Below, piece after piece: positions 25,401-36,294 of a stretch of 64,000 bases of DNA (position 1 is its first letter; every line of letters begins with the position of its first letter). Under the pieces are notes generated by a model, which saw only the letters and a program-made list of their open reading frames with translations, was not told where the DNA came from and did no database searches. The position numbers were made by a program, and so were the translations under genes. Origin of the DNA: Cardiocondyla obscurior (taxonomy: Eukaryota > Arthropoda > Insecta > Hymenoptera > Formicidae); assembly GCF_019399895.1 (NCBI RefSeq), contig NC_091867.1, positions 8,445,501-8,509,500 on the forward strand, written 5' to 3'.

Positions 25401-27509
25401 CTATATCTTGAACTTTTCCCCAGCCGGTCGGTATCGTGTCCAGAGTTCTCCCCGGTTCCCAGCCGTAAACTTTTAAGACGTCATGGCTACCGGCAAATAA
25501 ACATTCTCCACCTTGACTAAAATATAGGCACCTAAACAATGTAATAATAAAAAAACAATTAATATTATTACATATTAATCGATACATGTTATACAATTAT
25601 CGTTATGTATCTAACCGAATGGCAGAAGAATGACTTTGTTCCGTGGAAGATACAAGTTGAAATGATTCTAAGTCCCAGAAGTGAACCGTTCTGTCGGCGC
25701 TACCGCTGGCTAATAAAAATTCGTGCGGATGGAATTCGACAGTTGTAGCAGGTCCTCTATGTTCTGAAAATTCCTTTAGTTGTCTACCAGCCTTTAGGTC
25801 CCACAGCTAATGAAAAAATAACATAAAGGTCAATGTAATCTTCGCTCCACGTAATATAATAATAGCATGCTAAGAAAAGAACAAAAATTGTGCAACATAA
25901 AATGATAAGAAAGCTTAACAGTAAGATAAGACACGATAAAAAAAATAATTTATTTTTGATATATATTCTAGGAAAGAATCTGACTCACTTTAACCATTCC
26001 TTCCTCTCCAGCACTGGCAATCCACTGTCCATCTGGACTAAACTTTAAACTATTCACAGTCCTGTTATGCCCTTTGTATGTAAAAATGCAGCCTTTCCTA
26101 CGAATATCCCACAATTTAATCGCTGTATCCAAACTCCCAGATGCTAGTAGCTCTCCATAAGGATGAAAGTCCATGCAGCGTATCCCGGATTTATGTCCCG
26201 TCAGCGTTCGCGCCAATTTGGCGTGCTCCAAATCCCAAATTTTTAACGCGCCTGTTTGTGAGCCAGCACATACAAGATCTTCCGTTTGCCCAAAGCGTAC
26301 GCATTCTATGGGAGTAGTGTGGCCACTCAAGCTCTATAAAAGCATAAAAGATATGAATATCACAGTAATATCAATAAATTTCAATTTAATGTCCAAAGTA
26401 CAAATCAATATTTAAATCTTTCTTTCAAAGTAGCCTTTTACTAAAACTATATACAGATAAATATGACTCAAGTAATCTATATTTAATATTAAATTAGCAA
26501 AAGTAAAATTGCGCAATAATTACCATAATACAATTCTGCTTCCCGACGGCCCATAGGTTCACTTTTTTGTCGTCACCGCCTGTGACCAGAACACGACCTG
26601 ACTTGTGGCCTAATGCCAAGCAATTGACATTCGGCGTATGAGCGGCAAACTCCTCTGTGCCAGAAAAAAATAAGCTTAAATTTTATATCCATCACACATA
26701 CATACATATATGTATAGTTTATTTATAATAGTTTAATGTGACAAGAGTCATGCAATTATTTTTATTAATATTTATTAATTTGCAAATAGTTATATAATTT
26801 TTTAACAAGAATTATCTAAATTTTTCAGAAGCCAGAATTATTAATACTACTCTTTGTAAATTTTTTAATTATTAAACCAATTCATAATTTTTTAACAATC
26901 TTCTTTACATCTGATTCTATAAAGTTTATTAATTTATTTTCTAAAAGATACATTTAAATTTCTTGAAAAATATTAAATTTTAAATAGAATAATCCTTTTA
27001 ATTTATCTAAAATAAAAAATTAAGAACACTAATCGTATAGACCTTCTTTATCAACAAGACCTAACTATTTAATGTCTCTCTGCATTATTACAAAATACAA
27101 AATAAAAAAAAATAAATAAAAAAATGTTTAGAACAAATGTAAACTATTCAAAGCAGATTTTCTGTGCATTGCATTCCAGCTCCTGCTACCATAAAAGAAG
27201 TGACCTCTCATTCTCGCCGCGGGACAAGTTCCCGGTCGAGTCAGATGTAACCATAATTGGAAGAAACCTCGCGGCAGCAGCCAAGTGTGCAAGTAAACAG
27301 AGACTGTTTGCCCGCGAGGAGACCTCGCGGAGAAGCAGGACTCTCGTCACGGAGGAGGAAACAGAAAGAGAAAGAGCGATGCGGAGTAGGAGAGAGAGAG
27401 CGTGAGAACCTCTCTCGCGCGCGCGCGCTCTCTCTCGCCAGGACGTTCGTTTATTCCGGTGAACGACGATCTTACGGAGCTTCCAGGACCTCCTCGTCGA
27501 CGAGGCCAT
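19450..27509 (-). CDS. KATNB1: Katanin p80 WD40 subunit B1, 15 coding exons
   Basis: This is the regulatory subunit of the microtubule-severing ATPase katanin. It targets and activates the p60 subunit at centrosomes, spindles and cilia. Exons in transcript order are 27,476-27,509; 26,524-26,654; 25,989-26,333; 25,616-25,806; 25,381-25,531; 25,138-25,301; 24,942-25,063; 24,645-24,698; 23,924-24,461; 23,486-23,789; 23,197-23,376; 23,046-23,122; 22,889-22,963; 19,683-19,802; 19,450-19,582. All have GT..AG borders and join in frame to 872 residues. The start matches the family opening (WKLQEFAAH after residue 8). WD40 repeats fill residues ~12-284, for example TLTGHKSGIRCMDFHPYGE. A Pro/Ser/Thr-rich linker follows, then the p60-binding con80 domain from ~690, ending SFRELAVLIRSLE. 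The linker makes it longer than the human protein (655 residues). The family call is certain. Confidence 0.97.
19803..22888 (-). other. Large intron 13 of KATNB1 (3,086 nt)
   Basis: It separates the exon ending LFQSKYE from the exon starting YITVACSALRL, both inside the con80 domain. The donor is GTAAGT and the acceptor GCTTTAG on the minus strand. It is by far the largest intron of the gene. I see no nested gene. Frames around 20.0-20.3 kb and 22.2-22.7 kb are short and unrecognised. Confidence 0.85.
24834..24895. repeat. CA-rich microsatellite in a KATNB1 intron
   Basis: An imperfect CA/CGCA dinucleotide tract occupies the intron between exons 7 and 8, ending about 50 nt from the donor of exon 7. 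Confidence 0.85.
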
Positions 27510-28519
27510 GTTCGTGCTGCGGGATTTATTTGGCGGCGGCCCTCGGTCCAGGTTGGCGCACGTAGGATCTCCTCTCGCTGCCGCCGCCGCGCGAACGTAA
27601 CATGTTTACCAGCAGCAACAGCAACAGCTTCCTCTTCTTTCGTGGCACGTCCGCTCGTCTGCCTCTCGCCGACCGGACTCTGCGGCGCGTGACGTCACGT
27701 AGCGTCGCGTCGCCGTCGTCGTCGCCGCCGTTCTCCCTCCGGGAGAACGTCTGTAGAAAAGGTTGAACTCGGGTGCTCTGTCGCGAGAGCGCAGATCAAC
27801 GATCGCCTCTCTCACTCGAGAAACTGCCAGTGGCACCTCCTCCGCGCTGTCGCCGTCCGGTATCTCATCTCACGAACATGTCACTATCCGTCCGTCTCGC
27901 TCGCTCCCGCAACAAAGGTCGCGAGGTGATGTCGCGCCTCCACGTCAGATGGCGGTCGGGCACGCTAGAGAACTACCATTACCGACTTCCTGGAACGGTT
28001 CCAATTTCTTTTTTTTGTATCTAACCTAAGAAAGTTTATCGTAAATTGGAGCACGTCGAATTTATTCCTCTTGTATTTGTCGGAATATAAAATGTATGAT
28101 TAAAAATAATAACGGTGAACGGGATCTACAGAAGCGAACTCGTATAATTAAGCACAATTATGAGGGAAACTATGACGCCGAGTAGCGGTACTCGCGAAGG
28201 AAATTTGAACCATTTGACGATGTTTGTAAATGTAAACTGTTGTAGACGTATATGTGGCTGCGTTAACGCACATTAAAGAGCATGCATATAAATTAATATA
28301 TTGTGTGCAATTGATTGTGTGACGTAGCATAATATTGAAACTGTGATAGAAATCGAATACAGCTATAGGTAATGATTTATGAATTTATTATTTATAACAT
28401 TTAGAAACAATATCCGATTAATCTATGTCGTTTTTTTAAATTACAGGTTTTCTTTAAAAACAGCTTGCAAATTTTTACGTCGTCATAACCACAATTGTTA
28501 TTAAATTCTGTCCATTGAA
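27510..28519. promoter_or_regulatory. Bidirectional promoter region, KATNB1 / UPF0598
   Basis: About 1 kb separates the two start codons, which point away from each other. The KATNB1 side (about 27,200-27,980, including exon 1) is CpG-rich with GA/CT runs such as CTCTCTCTCGCC near 27,429-27,440. The UPF0598 side is AT-rich. Frames here are short and overlapping and do not look coding. Both 5' untranslated regions and a shared promoter are expected, inferred from the head-to-head layout. Confidence 0.5.
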
Positions 28520-29417
28520 ATGACATCCATACTTCGTATGAACACTGTTTTTGTAGTATGCAAAAGATTCCCTTTACTCGGGATTTTCAAGAAAAATTAT
28601 GCAACTTACATTCAAGGTCAATCTCCTGAGCCTCGAGTGCGAGAGTACTTTTACTATATTGACCATCAAGGCATGGTATTTTTCGTTTACTTTATTTATT
28701 TTTATTTTATTTTTTAATGAATATTTATGTCACATATTACTTTTATTCATGGGAATATTTATTACAGTTGTTCCTCGATGATGTTCGCATAAGGAACTTT
28801 ACTTCTTGTTTTAAAGGTATAGAATAGCATTTTACATTAATTGACAAGGCACATTTTTTATGCACATTATTTTATTGTAGATAAGAAATTTTTGGCATTT
28901 TTTTTCAAACGTCTAAGGAAAAACAATACCGGACGTTACATGAACGATTTTCCATTCTTATCAATCTGTGGGGTGGAAAGAAATTTTGTGAGATGTGACG
29001 ACTTGCCACTGGTTTTTACAAAGGTAATTCAGAAACTCAACGAAGAAACTGCAGTAGAAGAGGATTGGTTCAGTTACGCACATGCCGATGACTTGTTAAT
29101 GGTAATTCTATTTTTAAAAATTAAATTTTGTTTTATATGAAGTTAAAATAAGATTATAATTTTACTGTCAATTGTTAATGAACTTGCAGGTGCCGTTTGA
29201 ACCGCAAAGATTATTTATGAACGTGAAAACGGGAAGAGTATATCACCCTGCACCAGAAAAATCAGGTGGAATTGGTCTGGTGAGGTCTAATTTGGCTATT
29301 GAATTCAGTGCTTCATTTAACTTTAAAAACGGTGAAAGAAATCCTCCGACACATTTTGCATGGAGAGACAAATTGTATCAGCTCGATACAGAATGGTATA
29401 GGGATAAAGTGTCATAA
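28520..29417 (+). CDS. UPF0598 family protein (C8orf82 homologue)
   Basis: There are four exons: 28,520-28,675; 28,768-28,816; 28,881-29,101; 29,190-29,417. They join in frame to 217 residues, close to the 216 of human C8orf82. Family hallmarks run in order: REYFYYIDHQG near residue 42, LFLDDVRIRNFTSCFK across the exon 2/3 boundary, FLAFFFKRLR with NNTGRY, FPFLSICGVERNFVRCDD, then VPFEPQRLFMN and GRVYHP toward the C-terminus. The molecular function of this family is not established. The basic, hydrophobic N-terminus (VVCKRFPLLGIFKKNYA) would suit a mitochondrial presequence, which is inference. A second in-frame ATG at 28,538 could also serve as the start. The gene is divergent from KATNB1. 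Confidence 0.93.
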
Positions 29418-29580
29418 ATGATTAAACAAAAATAATGAAAGCTTTATTAATAATTTTTAAATAGACGATGTGATAGTAAAAAAAAAAAATTTTTTCAATA
29501 ATTTTAATTTTGTTTCTTTTTATTTAAACTAAATATAATATTCAGTTTCGACACGTTTCCTCTCTTTATAACATTTGCCA

Positions 29581-29586
29581 AATAAA
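29581..29586 (+). terminator. Polyadenylation signal of the UPF0598 gene
   Basis: A canonical AATAAA lies 164 nt after the stop codon in an AT-rich 3' flank. Confidence 0.55.
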
Positions 29587-29599
29587 GATATATTTTATA

Positions 29600-30009
29600 A
29601 AATATATTCCTGTAAATATCCTATCTATAATAAATTAAAGTAACGAATATCTGTGTCTAGTTTAGCGTTGTATTGGTCGGCGCGCTAGGGAAACTACTAC
29701 TATGTCATCATCCTATAAATAGAATATAAATATATATATATATATATATTTATTGCTTCAATGGTACAGTATTATTTAAAGCAAAAAAATTGCAGGTAAT
29801 ATTCTGTTTTGTTCTGTTCTGTTCTAGCGCGCGATATTGATAAGTCAGACTAGTCGATTAATTGGCGGGCTCGAAGTGCAGTGTATCTCGAATCTCGATC
29901 TCGACGGAGTTACGGAATCTCGAGCCGCGGCGCAGCGCGGGTGCGCGTGAGTGCGCTACGTGCGCCGTGTGTTTGTTTCATTCTTGTCGCGTGCGAAGTC
30001 GTTAGCAAC
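29600..30009 (+). promoter_or_regulatory. Promoter and 5' leader region of p23
   Basis: An AT microsatellite (near 29,725-29,750) and a TTCTG pentamer repeat (near 29,805-29,825) precede a GC-rich stretch at about 29,920-30,000 that runs into the p23 start codon. The transcription start is not visible; this is placement only. Confidence 0.4.
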
Positions 30010-31414
30010 ATGACGCAAGAAAGCCAGTGAGTATATCAAAGCCGGCAATGATTTCGCGCGATGGCCCGTGCGGCCGTGTCCACGGGGCGAGTTCTGCGGT
30101 CACGTTTTTCGCGCGCGGCCACGTCCGGCCGTCGCGAGCGTACGGATGTCACCCCGTGCACCTCCGATTATCGCCATGTTGGTGGGACGGTTTTATTGAT
30201 TCTCGAAGCTTCCCGGATGGGAATACGACTCGATCGGCGGTGCGGCGGTGACATTCCACTCGGTCGGGAATTTCCGATACGCGTAACATTCACCCGCACG
30301 CGTTGCTGCCCTCCGTTCTCGCTCCGCGTCTTCCTCTTCGCCACGCGTCCTTTGCCTCCGTTGTCTTTCGTTCAAATCGGACGGTCATAATGGCGTGCCG
30401 GGGAACGCGGCGGGGGTCTCTCGATGACTCTCACTTATCGAGGAAACCCTTGGCGTGGTGTACGAGCGCCTGTCCCGACGGCAAAACGTGCCCCCGATGC
30501 ATCGGCCCTAGTCCGCGCCACGCGATACCTCGCCCGACGATCGGTCGCCTCGAGTCTTTCCTCTTTCCGTCTCTAACCTATAAGTACACAACAGGTCCTC
30601 CACATATTTATGCATCGGCAATAGCACGCCGCGTACACGTGCGCCCAATTTACTCGCGCTCGGTTTTTCCACGACGCGCGGAAATCGCGTTTCGAAAGGT
30701 ATAATTTCACAGGACGGATGTTTATATTGTTTAATAAAACGTTTCAAATATTGCAACATTTTAACAATTTTTACTTTTATATGTACATTACATGGGCATT
30801 TCCATTCGTTATTTCTCTTACAATTTCCAGGATACCTCCCCCACCAGTTATGTGGGCTCAAAGAAAAGACATCTTATATGTCACAATCTGCTTAGAAGAC
30901 TGTAAAGATCCTGTTATTGACATTGAACCAGAAAAGATATACTTCAGAGGAGAAGGAGGCACAGATAAGAAAATGCATGAAGTCACAATTAATTTGTACA
31001 AAGAAATCGAGCCCAACAAAACTATAAAGAATTTGAAAGGTAGAACTTTCGAATTGGTTCTCGCTAAGAAAGAAGAGGGACCATACTGGCCGCGACTAAT
31101 TAAAGATAAAACAAAGGCCCATTGGTTAAAGAGTGACTTTAACAAGTGGAAGGACGAAGATGATACCGACGATGAAAGTAGCCCACCAGATTTAGAAGAA
31201 GTATGAAACGTCCGCCTTTACATTAGCTCGTGAAATATAAAAAGATATAATTGTCAATTAATTTTTTTTTTTTTTTAATTTTCCGTAGATGATGCGACAG
31301 ATGGGTGGACTTAGCGGCTCCGGTGACAGTAAGCCAAATTTCGACGATTTGGATGAATTAGGAGACAACGACGCCGATAGTGACGATGAAGATCTTCCCG
31401 ATTTATACGACTAA
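30010..31414 (+). CDS. p23: Hsp90 co-chaperone p23 (PTGES3 family)
   Basis: There are three exons: 30,010-30,026; 30,831-31,200; 31,289-31,414. They join in frame to 170 residues (human p23 is 160). p23 binds the ATP-bound, closed form of Hsp90 through its CS domain and stabilises client complexes in the cytosol and nucleus. The CS domain covers about residues 10-100, starting PPPPVMWAQRKDILYVTI. The conserved region GPYWPRLIKDKTKAHWLK is followed by FNKWKDEDD. The tail is highly acidic and ends DDEDLPDLYD, typical of p23. Exon 1 encodes only five residues plus part of a sixth, so the start rests on the ATG in a good context joined by a GTGAGT donor. The 804-nt first intron is partly GC-rich. 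The gene is convergent with INO80C. Confidence 0.95.
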
Positions 31415-31417
31415 ATC

Positions 31418-31423
31418 AATAAA
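31418..31423 (+). terminator. Proximal polyadenylation signal of p23
   Basis: AATAAA begins 4 nt after the stop codon. Use of this site would leave almost no 3' untranslated region, so a distal site is also likely. Confidence 0.35.
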
Positions 31424-32036
31424 AATATTCACACACATACACATCGATCAAGTAACTAATTAACTACATTAAAGACAAATGGCAACCTAAAGATAGTGCA
31501 CAATTGGGCAATATTTCAGTAGGCCTTGCTGTTTGTATTTTTAATTGCAAATTTGTTAAAATGACCGTGTTGCAAGTAGCAAACGGGGCGCGCAAACTGG
31601 ACTAAAAAAAAAAAAAAGATAAAAAAGAGAACAAAAGAAACCGATATAAAAATGCAGTGCGTTAATGACGAGCAGTAATACAACTTTCGAAGATCCTTTA
31701 CTGGTTTCTTCTGCCTCCCCTATTAGCATGTAGTTCATATACTAAGTTATAATGGACAAGCTTTTTTAATAATGTACTTGTGTAAAGTAATGAACGAAAA
31801 TGAAAAGGGAAATGATATGAAAAATGGTCGAAATTATCAAAGGAATTGTTCATTTTTGAAAATTCTGCGAAGCATTATTTGCAGATATGACGAAATGTTG
31901 TAAATGTTGTCTGAGATAAAAATATCGATACTTTACTCTTTGCCTGTGTTTTGCCTCGTGTCTGTTTTTCTCTCTATCGAATTGTTCCGTCTCGCGTCTC
32001 CTTGTAAGGGAAATATTTGCCTCCATTCTTTGTGTG

Positions 32037-32042
32037 AATAAA
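32037..32042 (+). terminator. Distal polyadenylation signal of p23
   Basis: AATAAA follows a T-rich and TGT-rich stretch about 620 nt after the stop and lies just before the end of the convergent INO80C gene. The stretch 31,415-32,184 holds both 3' untranslated regions and no other gene. Confidence 0.45.
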
Positions 32043-32184
32043 ATTTGGGACTAATTTAAAACTTCGAACTATATTAAACGCAACATTACGGAACATTTAA
32101 ATATACAAAATGCAAAAGTTGTAAACTTATCGACACTGTGGACACAAGCCGTTCGTCGTTACATATAATACATACAAATTAAAT

Positions 32185-33012
32185 TTAACCGACAATGCTA
32201 GACGCTCCACGTAAAGCTAAATATCCGGCTGTTATATCCATCGGTAAACTGCGAACCGTTGCGAATTCTTCGGTAGTGGCATAATACAGTTTAGTTTGTG
32301 GATCCGTGTATCGTGCCTGTAAACAAATGTAATTTATTTAATTTAAATGTAGTAGCTGAGTTGTCGGTGTTGGAAGAAAGGATAAAAGTCGGTAAATTTT
32401 TGGTAAAAATATGGGAGACCTTTTTTTTTCTATACTCACCGGTAATCCAGAAATATCGGAGTATTTCTTTGCAGGTTTGAAGCTTGGTGGTGCATTGATA
32501 GAACTATCTAAAATTAAATTAATTTATATAAAATAATAGGCATAAGAACCGTATATTCTATTAATATATTTTATTTTGTTTCAAAGTTTATTGATGTCAG
32601 ATGCTCAGTAATGAACGTCTCGACTCGTCTGAGATCGTTTTAATTTGATTTATTGAAATTTATGCGAATTTCTGGTGGAAAACTATACAATCGCAAAAAC
32701 AACTTGCACACAGACACGTACTTATTGCAGACACATACATTAAACTTTTAACGTGTTGCAAAGTTCTGTTTTTAGTTTCATGCACGTAATTTTAATGCAA
32801 TGACAAAAAGTTCTGTCACACTACGCACACATACAATGCTTTACTGTCGCTGGCCATGGTAGCGAGCGTTCTTGAGCTAGAACCTGCTTCAACGATCGCC
32901 AAGTACGTTTCTTCCCACTAGTGCTGGTCTGTCGGAACTTTTGTTGAAACGAGCGGTTTTTGAATACGGGTTGCGGTTTTCTATTGGCTTCAATTATTTC
33001 CTCGCTCGCCAT
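32185..33012 (-). CDS. INO80C: INO80 complex subunit C (Ies6 homologue)
   Basis: There are three exons in transcript order: 32,835-33,012; 32,440-32,507; 32,185-32,316. They join in frame to 125 residues. INO80C/Ies6 is a small subunit of the nuclear INO80 chromatin-remodelling complex and works with Arp5. The conserved segment RTWRSLKQVLAQERSLPWP is followed by the YL1-C domain: INAPPSFKPAKKYSDISGLP, then YTDPQTKLYYATTEEF and a C-terminal GYLALRGASSIVG. The first junction uses the donor T|GTATGT at 32,834, because it restores frame and the family sequence; the earlier GT at GACA|GTAAAG does not. The protein is shorter than human INO80C (192 residues) because the poorly conserved N-terminal region is reduced. 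It is divergent from Tpi. Confidence 0.93.
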
Positions 33013-33213
33013 TGTTCCTGGCTATCGTTTAAAACAGACAACGCGTAATAAGAAATAAAAGAAAAGAGCGTACGCTTGGACTTTGAAACGAAATCAAGAT
33101 CCAGTTCTTAGTTTTTGTGAAACAGTGTCTCGCTTATCTTACCGTGGCATCTAAGTGTGACCTCCGGAAAACAAGTTTTCACTCTTCAGCACAGGTCGTC
33201 ACCAGATTCAACA
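33013..33213. promoter_or_regulatory. Short divergent promoter, INO80C / Tpi
   Basis: Only about 200 nt lie between the INO80C start codon and the first plus-strand ATG of the Tpi leader exon. I see no other ATG on the plus strand in about 33,061-33,213. Both core promoters must lie here or overlap the first exons. Inferred from layout. Confidence 0.45.
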
Positions 33214-33310
33214 ATGTTGTTAACAAGAATTGTGTCAGCGAACACAAATGTCTACACATGCCTGGCTTGCAGAGAGTTGATACCCCCACATTTTATCAAC
33301 CGTATATGCC
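33214..33310 (+). CDS. Tpi: Possible extra 5' coding exon of Tpi (N-extended isoform)
   Basis: An ATG at 33,214 in a good insect context (CAACAATG) opens a frame of 32 codons plus one base, ending at a GTAAGT donor after 33,310. Splicing to the acceptor TTGTAG before 33,869 keeps frame through 22 more codons into the canonical MGRKFFVGG start at 33,937, with no stop. The extension would be 55 residues, basic, with few acidic residues, starting MLLTRIVSANTN. That could be a mitochondrial targeting signal, or the exon may simply be a leader that happens to be open. Exon borders are visible; translation is inference. Confidence 0.4.
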
Positions 33311-33936
33311 GTAAGTACAGGATGCAGGCGTGTATATGCGAAATAAATTTGCAACTGAGTACAGAGCAGTCAGGAAATAAAAGTTGTAAGGCTTATAAGT
33401 AGAATACGCGTTAATTGTCGAGTTAATGCCCAGGTCGAACCGTACGTGGCGTTACATATATGCGAATTACATGATACAATTGTAACGTACGGGAATTATA
33501 TAGAATTATATAGACGAAGAGAGGGACGGTCCTAGATCTACCTCGTCTATCCCAACTGTTAATCTAAGCGGCGACCGGCGAGTGGGGAAGCAAAACACAT
33601 GACTCGTATGATATAACATGAGGAGTACGGTTAGAACGAGAAGGTTAGAGATACCATCTGCGATGAAAATGATGAGAGTAGGGATAGAGATACAGGTAGG
33701 GGTAGGCTAGCAGAGTCTGGACTTCGGTGGCTCGAGCGGGGCGAGGAGGAGGTTGTTCGTTCACCTTGGTCCAAGGTTGAGAGTCGATCGTGAACGTAAA
33801 GTAGGTAGGTGAGTTATCAGAGATTTCCATCGACGTATGTTTGATGAAAAGATTTTCCTCCGTTGTAGATTACGTACCACACAAGCACCGGCTGGTCGCG
33901 CATCAAGTGTCTAGAATCGTGCAGAAAGCGAGAACC

Positions 33937-34959
33937 ATGGGTCGCAAATTCTTCGTCGGCGGTAACTGGAAGATGAATGGCACGAAGAGCGAGATCGGCG
34001 AGATCGTTGCGTTTCTGAAGACCGGTCCACTCGATGCTAATGTCGGTACGTAGACCCATCTTTATGTATGCACATGCCAGTCATTCTGATGTATGCACAG
34101 GCCACTTCTCACGTCGGTACGGTATTCCGATATTTGCATATTAATAACAAATTTGCACAAATAATGACACATATGTAACTTACAGAGGTTGTAGTCGGTG
34201 TTCCGTCGATATATCTCACGTACGTGGCCTCCATCGTTCCTGGCAACGTTAGCGTCAGCGCACAAAACTCGTACAAGGTACCCAAAGGAGCGTTCACCGG
34301 TGAAATTAGCCCGGCTATGCTTTTGGACAACGGCGTGTCTTGGGTAATTCTTGGCCACTCTGAGCGTCGAAACGTGTTCGGCGAGACGGACGAGTTAGTT
34401 GCAGAAAAGGTTGCTCATGCTTTGGAAGCTGGACTGAAGGTAGAATATGACACGAGTTATGTTAAAAAGATAACACAATGTGTTAGGATATCACTGTAAT
34501 TGCAACTGTCGTAAAAGAAAAAAAAAAAAAAGGAAGAGCCATACATATATAAATATATTATATTTTGTCTTCTCTTAGGTGATTGCGTGTATAGGTGAGA
34601 AACTGGAGGAACGTGAAGCAGGAAAGACCGAGGAAGTAGTCTTTAGACAAACCAAGGCGATAGCGGATAAAATAAAATCTTGGGACAACGTGGTCCTGGC
34701 TTACGAGCCAGTATGGGCGATTGGTACGGGTAAAACCGCGACGCCGCAGCAAGCCCAAGAGGTTCACGAAAAATTGCGCGAATGGCTGTCGAAAAATGTT
34801 AAACCTGACGTCGCGGAAACTCTGCGCATTATCTATGGTGGTTCCGTAACGGCAGGCAACGCTAAAGACTTGGCAAAGGAGAAAGATATCGACGGATTTT
34901 TAGTCGGCGGCGCATCATTGAAGCCTGACTTTGTACAAATCGTCAATGCCCGTGCTTAA
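33937..34959 (+). CDS. Tpi: Triosephosphate isomerase
   Basis: There are three coding exons: 33,937-34,045; 34,186-34,439; 34,579-34,959. They join in frame to 247 residues, the usual TIM length. The enzyme interconverts dihydroxyacetone phosphate and glyceraldehyde 3-phosphate in cytosolic glycolysis. Catalytic residues, counting Met as 1, are Lys12 in GGNWKMNG, His94 in VILGHSERR and Glu164 in LAYEPVWAIGTG. The phosphate-gripping loop 6 (WAIGTGKTATPQQAQEVH) and the C-terminal motifs IIYGGSV and GFLVGGASLKP are intact. The start was chosen because MGRKFFVGGNW matches the conserved family N-terminus in a strong context (ACCATGG). Upstream, the same frame stays open to the acceptor at 33,869. 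It is convergent with mRpL20. Confidence 0.97.
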
Positions 34960-35325
34960 ATTATAAGCAAGATCATATGTCTCGCATGAGATTTATTCCT
35001 ATTAAAACTACACACAAATTACGTACTATGTTTGATCGGATTGTATAGATGTATATAATTCGTTCAAATGTGATTACCAAATATAATGCCACAAAGGAGA
35101 ATTTCATCCTCATTTGTCACATATTTTCATGCTAAGCTTTTTGCAACATAGATCTAAAACGACTGCATTAGAGATGTTACATAAGTCGTTGTTGTTGCCG
35201 TTGATGATTGTTAAACATGTGATTATTAGAGTGTATTTGTGACAAAAAAAAATATACATTGAAAGACAGATGACATTTGATGCGGCGACGGTGGCTAGTG
35301 TACACGATCGTACGGTCGCCTAGGA

Positions 35326-35598
35326 ATGGGATCGAGAGGATGGAAAAAAGTTGTGAGGTGCATTCTTTACTTATTGTTAGTAGCCGGCTTATGCACTTCG
35401 CGTGAAAACAGACTCAAAACATACCACGTTAGGGTCACGTACGCAAATCGTCGTCACCGCAGCAGACGCTATATCTACTTTTCAGTGTACTGGCAAAGAG
35501 AATTACTGAATTGTAGCTGCTCTAATCTGTTTTGTAGTGTTCTCGGTACAATTAACGCATACGTGCGTTATATGCGAAATATAAAAAGTAATGAATAA
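35326..35598 (+). CDS. Doubtful small ORF with signal-peptide-like start
   Basis: A 90-codon frame lies 366 nt after the Tpi stop. Its N-terminus (VVRCILYLLLVAGLCTS after a basic start) resembles a signal peptide, and the rest is basic with several Cys residues. I recognise no family. An AATAAA overlaps its stop region near 35,592. It may be a chance frame in the Tpi 3' untranslated region. The remainder of 34,960-35,647 holds nothing else I can support. Confidence 0.12.
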   Translation: MGSRGWKKVVRCILYLLLVAGLCTSRENRLKTYHVRVTYANRRHRSRRYIYFSVYWQRELLNCSCSNLFCSVLGTINAYVRYMRNIKSNE

Positions 35599-35646
35599 AT
35601 GTAGAAGAGGCGAAAAAATCAGTTGCATCATTTAATTTTACTTAAA

Positions 35647-35652
35647 TTTATT
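35647..35652 (-). terminator. AATAAA overlapping the mRpL20 stop codon
   Basis: On the minus strand the hexamer spans the last Lys codon, the TAA stop and the next base. If used, the 3' untranslated region would be only about 15-30 nt. No better hexamer was noticed just downstream. Confidence 0.35.
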
Positions 35653-36294
35653 TAATTAAACCTCTTACAATTACAGTATTTGGTACTTCAATAGCTAAAC
35701 GAGTTTTGACATGATCTTGCTTTGCTCTAGCACACGCAATATCAGTAATGGCTTTGAAGGATCGAGGTTCCCAAATTGCCAAATCGGACAATGTCTTTCG
35801 ATTTAAGTGAATATCACATCTTGTTAATCCTTCTTTAAGAATCTGGTAGTCAATACCATGTTCGCTTGCAGCGGCTTCTAATCTCTGTTCCCTCAACTAA
35901 AAGTAGAAAAATAAGGTGATGTAAGTGCAAACGAAGGTTTGAAGGCTTTATGTGCAATTATTTTATCCTTAAACATGATAAATTTTACGTTGTACCTCTT
36001 TTATATCGTGCTTCTTCGTTTGTCTACCGATAGTGGAATAGATTAGAGCTTTATGCACACTTCTGATACTTAGACTGTAACAATTTCTCGCTCTACCGAT
36101 GTAATGCTGAAAACGTGTTGAAAGTCATATAATTTGTTTTATGGCATATACTTAAAATATATAATATAGAACATCTAGAAATATCTTTTTTATGGGCATT
36201 TACTTACCGCGGCAAGCCTAAATATTTTTCGTTTCCGCCAGAATTCATCAGGTCCGCGGGCTCTAACCAAAAGGTTTAACGACAAGAAAACCAT
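35648..36294 (-). CDS. mRpL20: Mitochondrial large-subunit ribosomal protein bL20m
   Basis: There are three exons in transcript order: 36,208-36,294; 35,996-36,106; 35,648-35,896. They join in frame to 148 residues (human MRPL20 has 149). The protein belongs to the bL20 family and helps assemble the mitochondrial large ribosomal subunit by binding 23S-type rRNA. Visible family features are the basic N-terminal block DEFWRKRKIFRLAAHYIGRA, then ARNCYSLSIRSVHKALIYST and RQTKKHDIKELREQRLEAA, and the globular C-terminal part containing YQILKEGLTRCDIHLNRKTL and LSDLAIWEPRSF. The start is supported by MVFLSLNLLVRARGPDEFW. The stop codon sits inside an AATAAA hexamer. It lies downstream of LKB1 on the same strand. 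Confidence 0.94.

Noticed and set aside
27400..27440. CG/CT simple repeat as a possible functional array
   Set aside because: It is a short low-complexity tract in a CpG-rich promoter, best treated as composition rather than a separate element.
30027..30704. Several long plus-strand frames after p23 exon 1
   Set aside because: They lie within the GC-rich first intron of p23, where the clear GTGAGT donor and TTCCAG acceptor define the exons.
32822..32834. Earlier INO80C donor at GACA|GTAAAG
   Set aside because: It breaks the frame into the YL1-C exon. The T|GTATGT donor restores frame and family sequence.
33841..33936. Tpi starting at the unspliced ATG near 33,844
   Set aside because: This stretch includes an acceptor at 33,868, so those ATGs are intronic in the spliced transcript. 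The supported choices are 33,937 or the spliced upstream ATG at 33,214.
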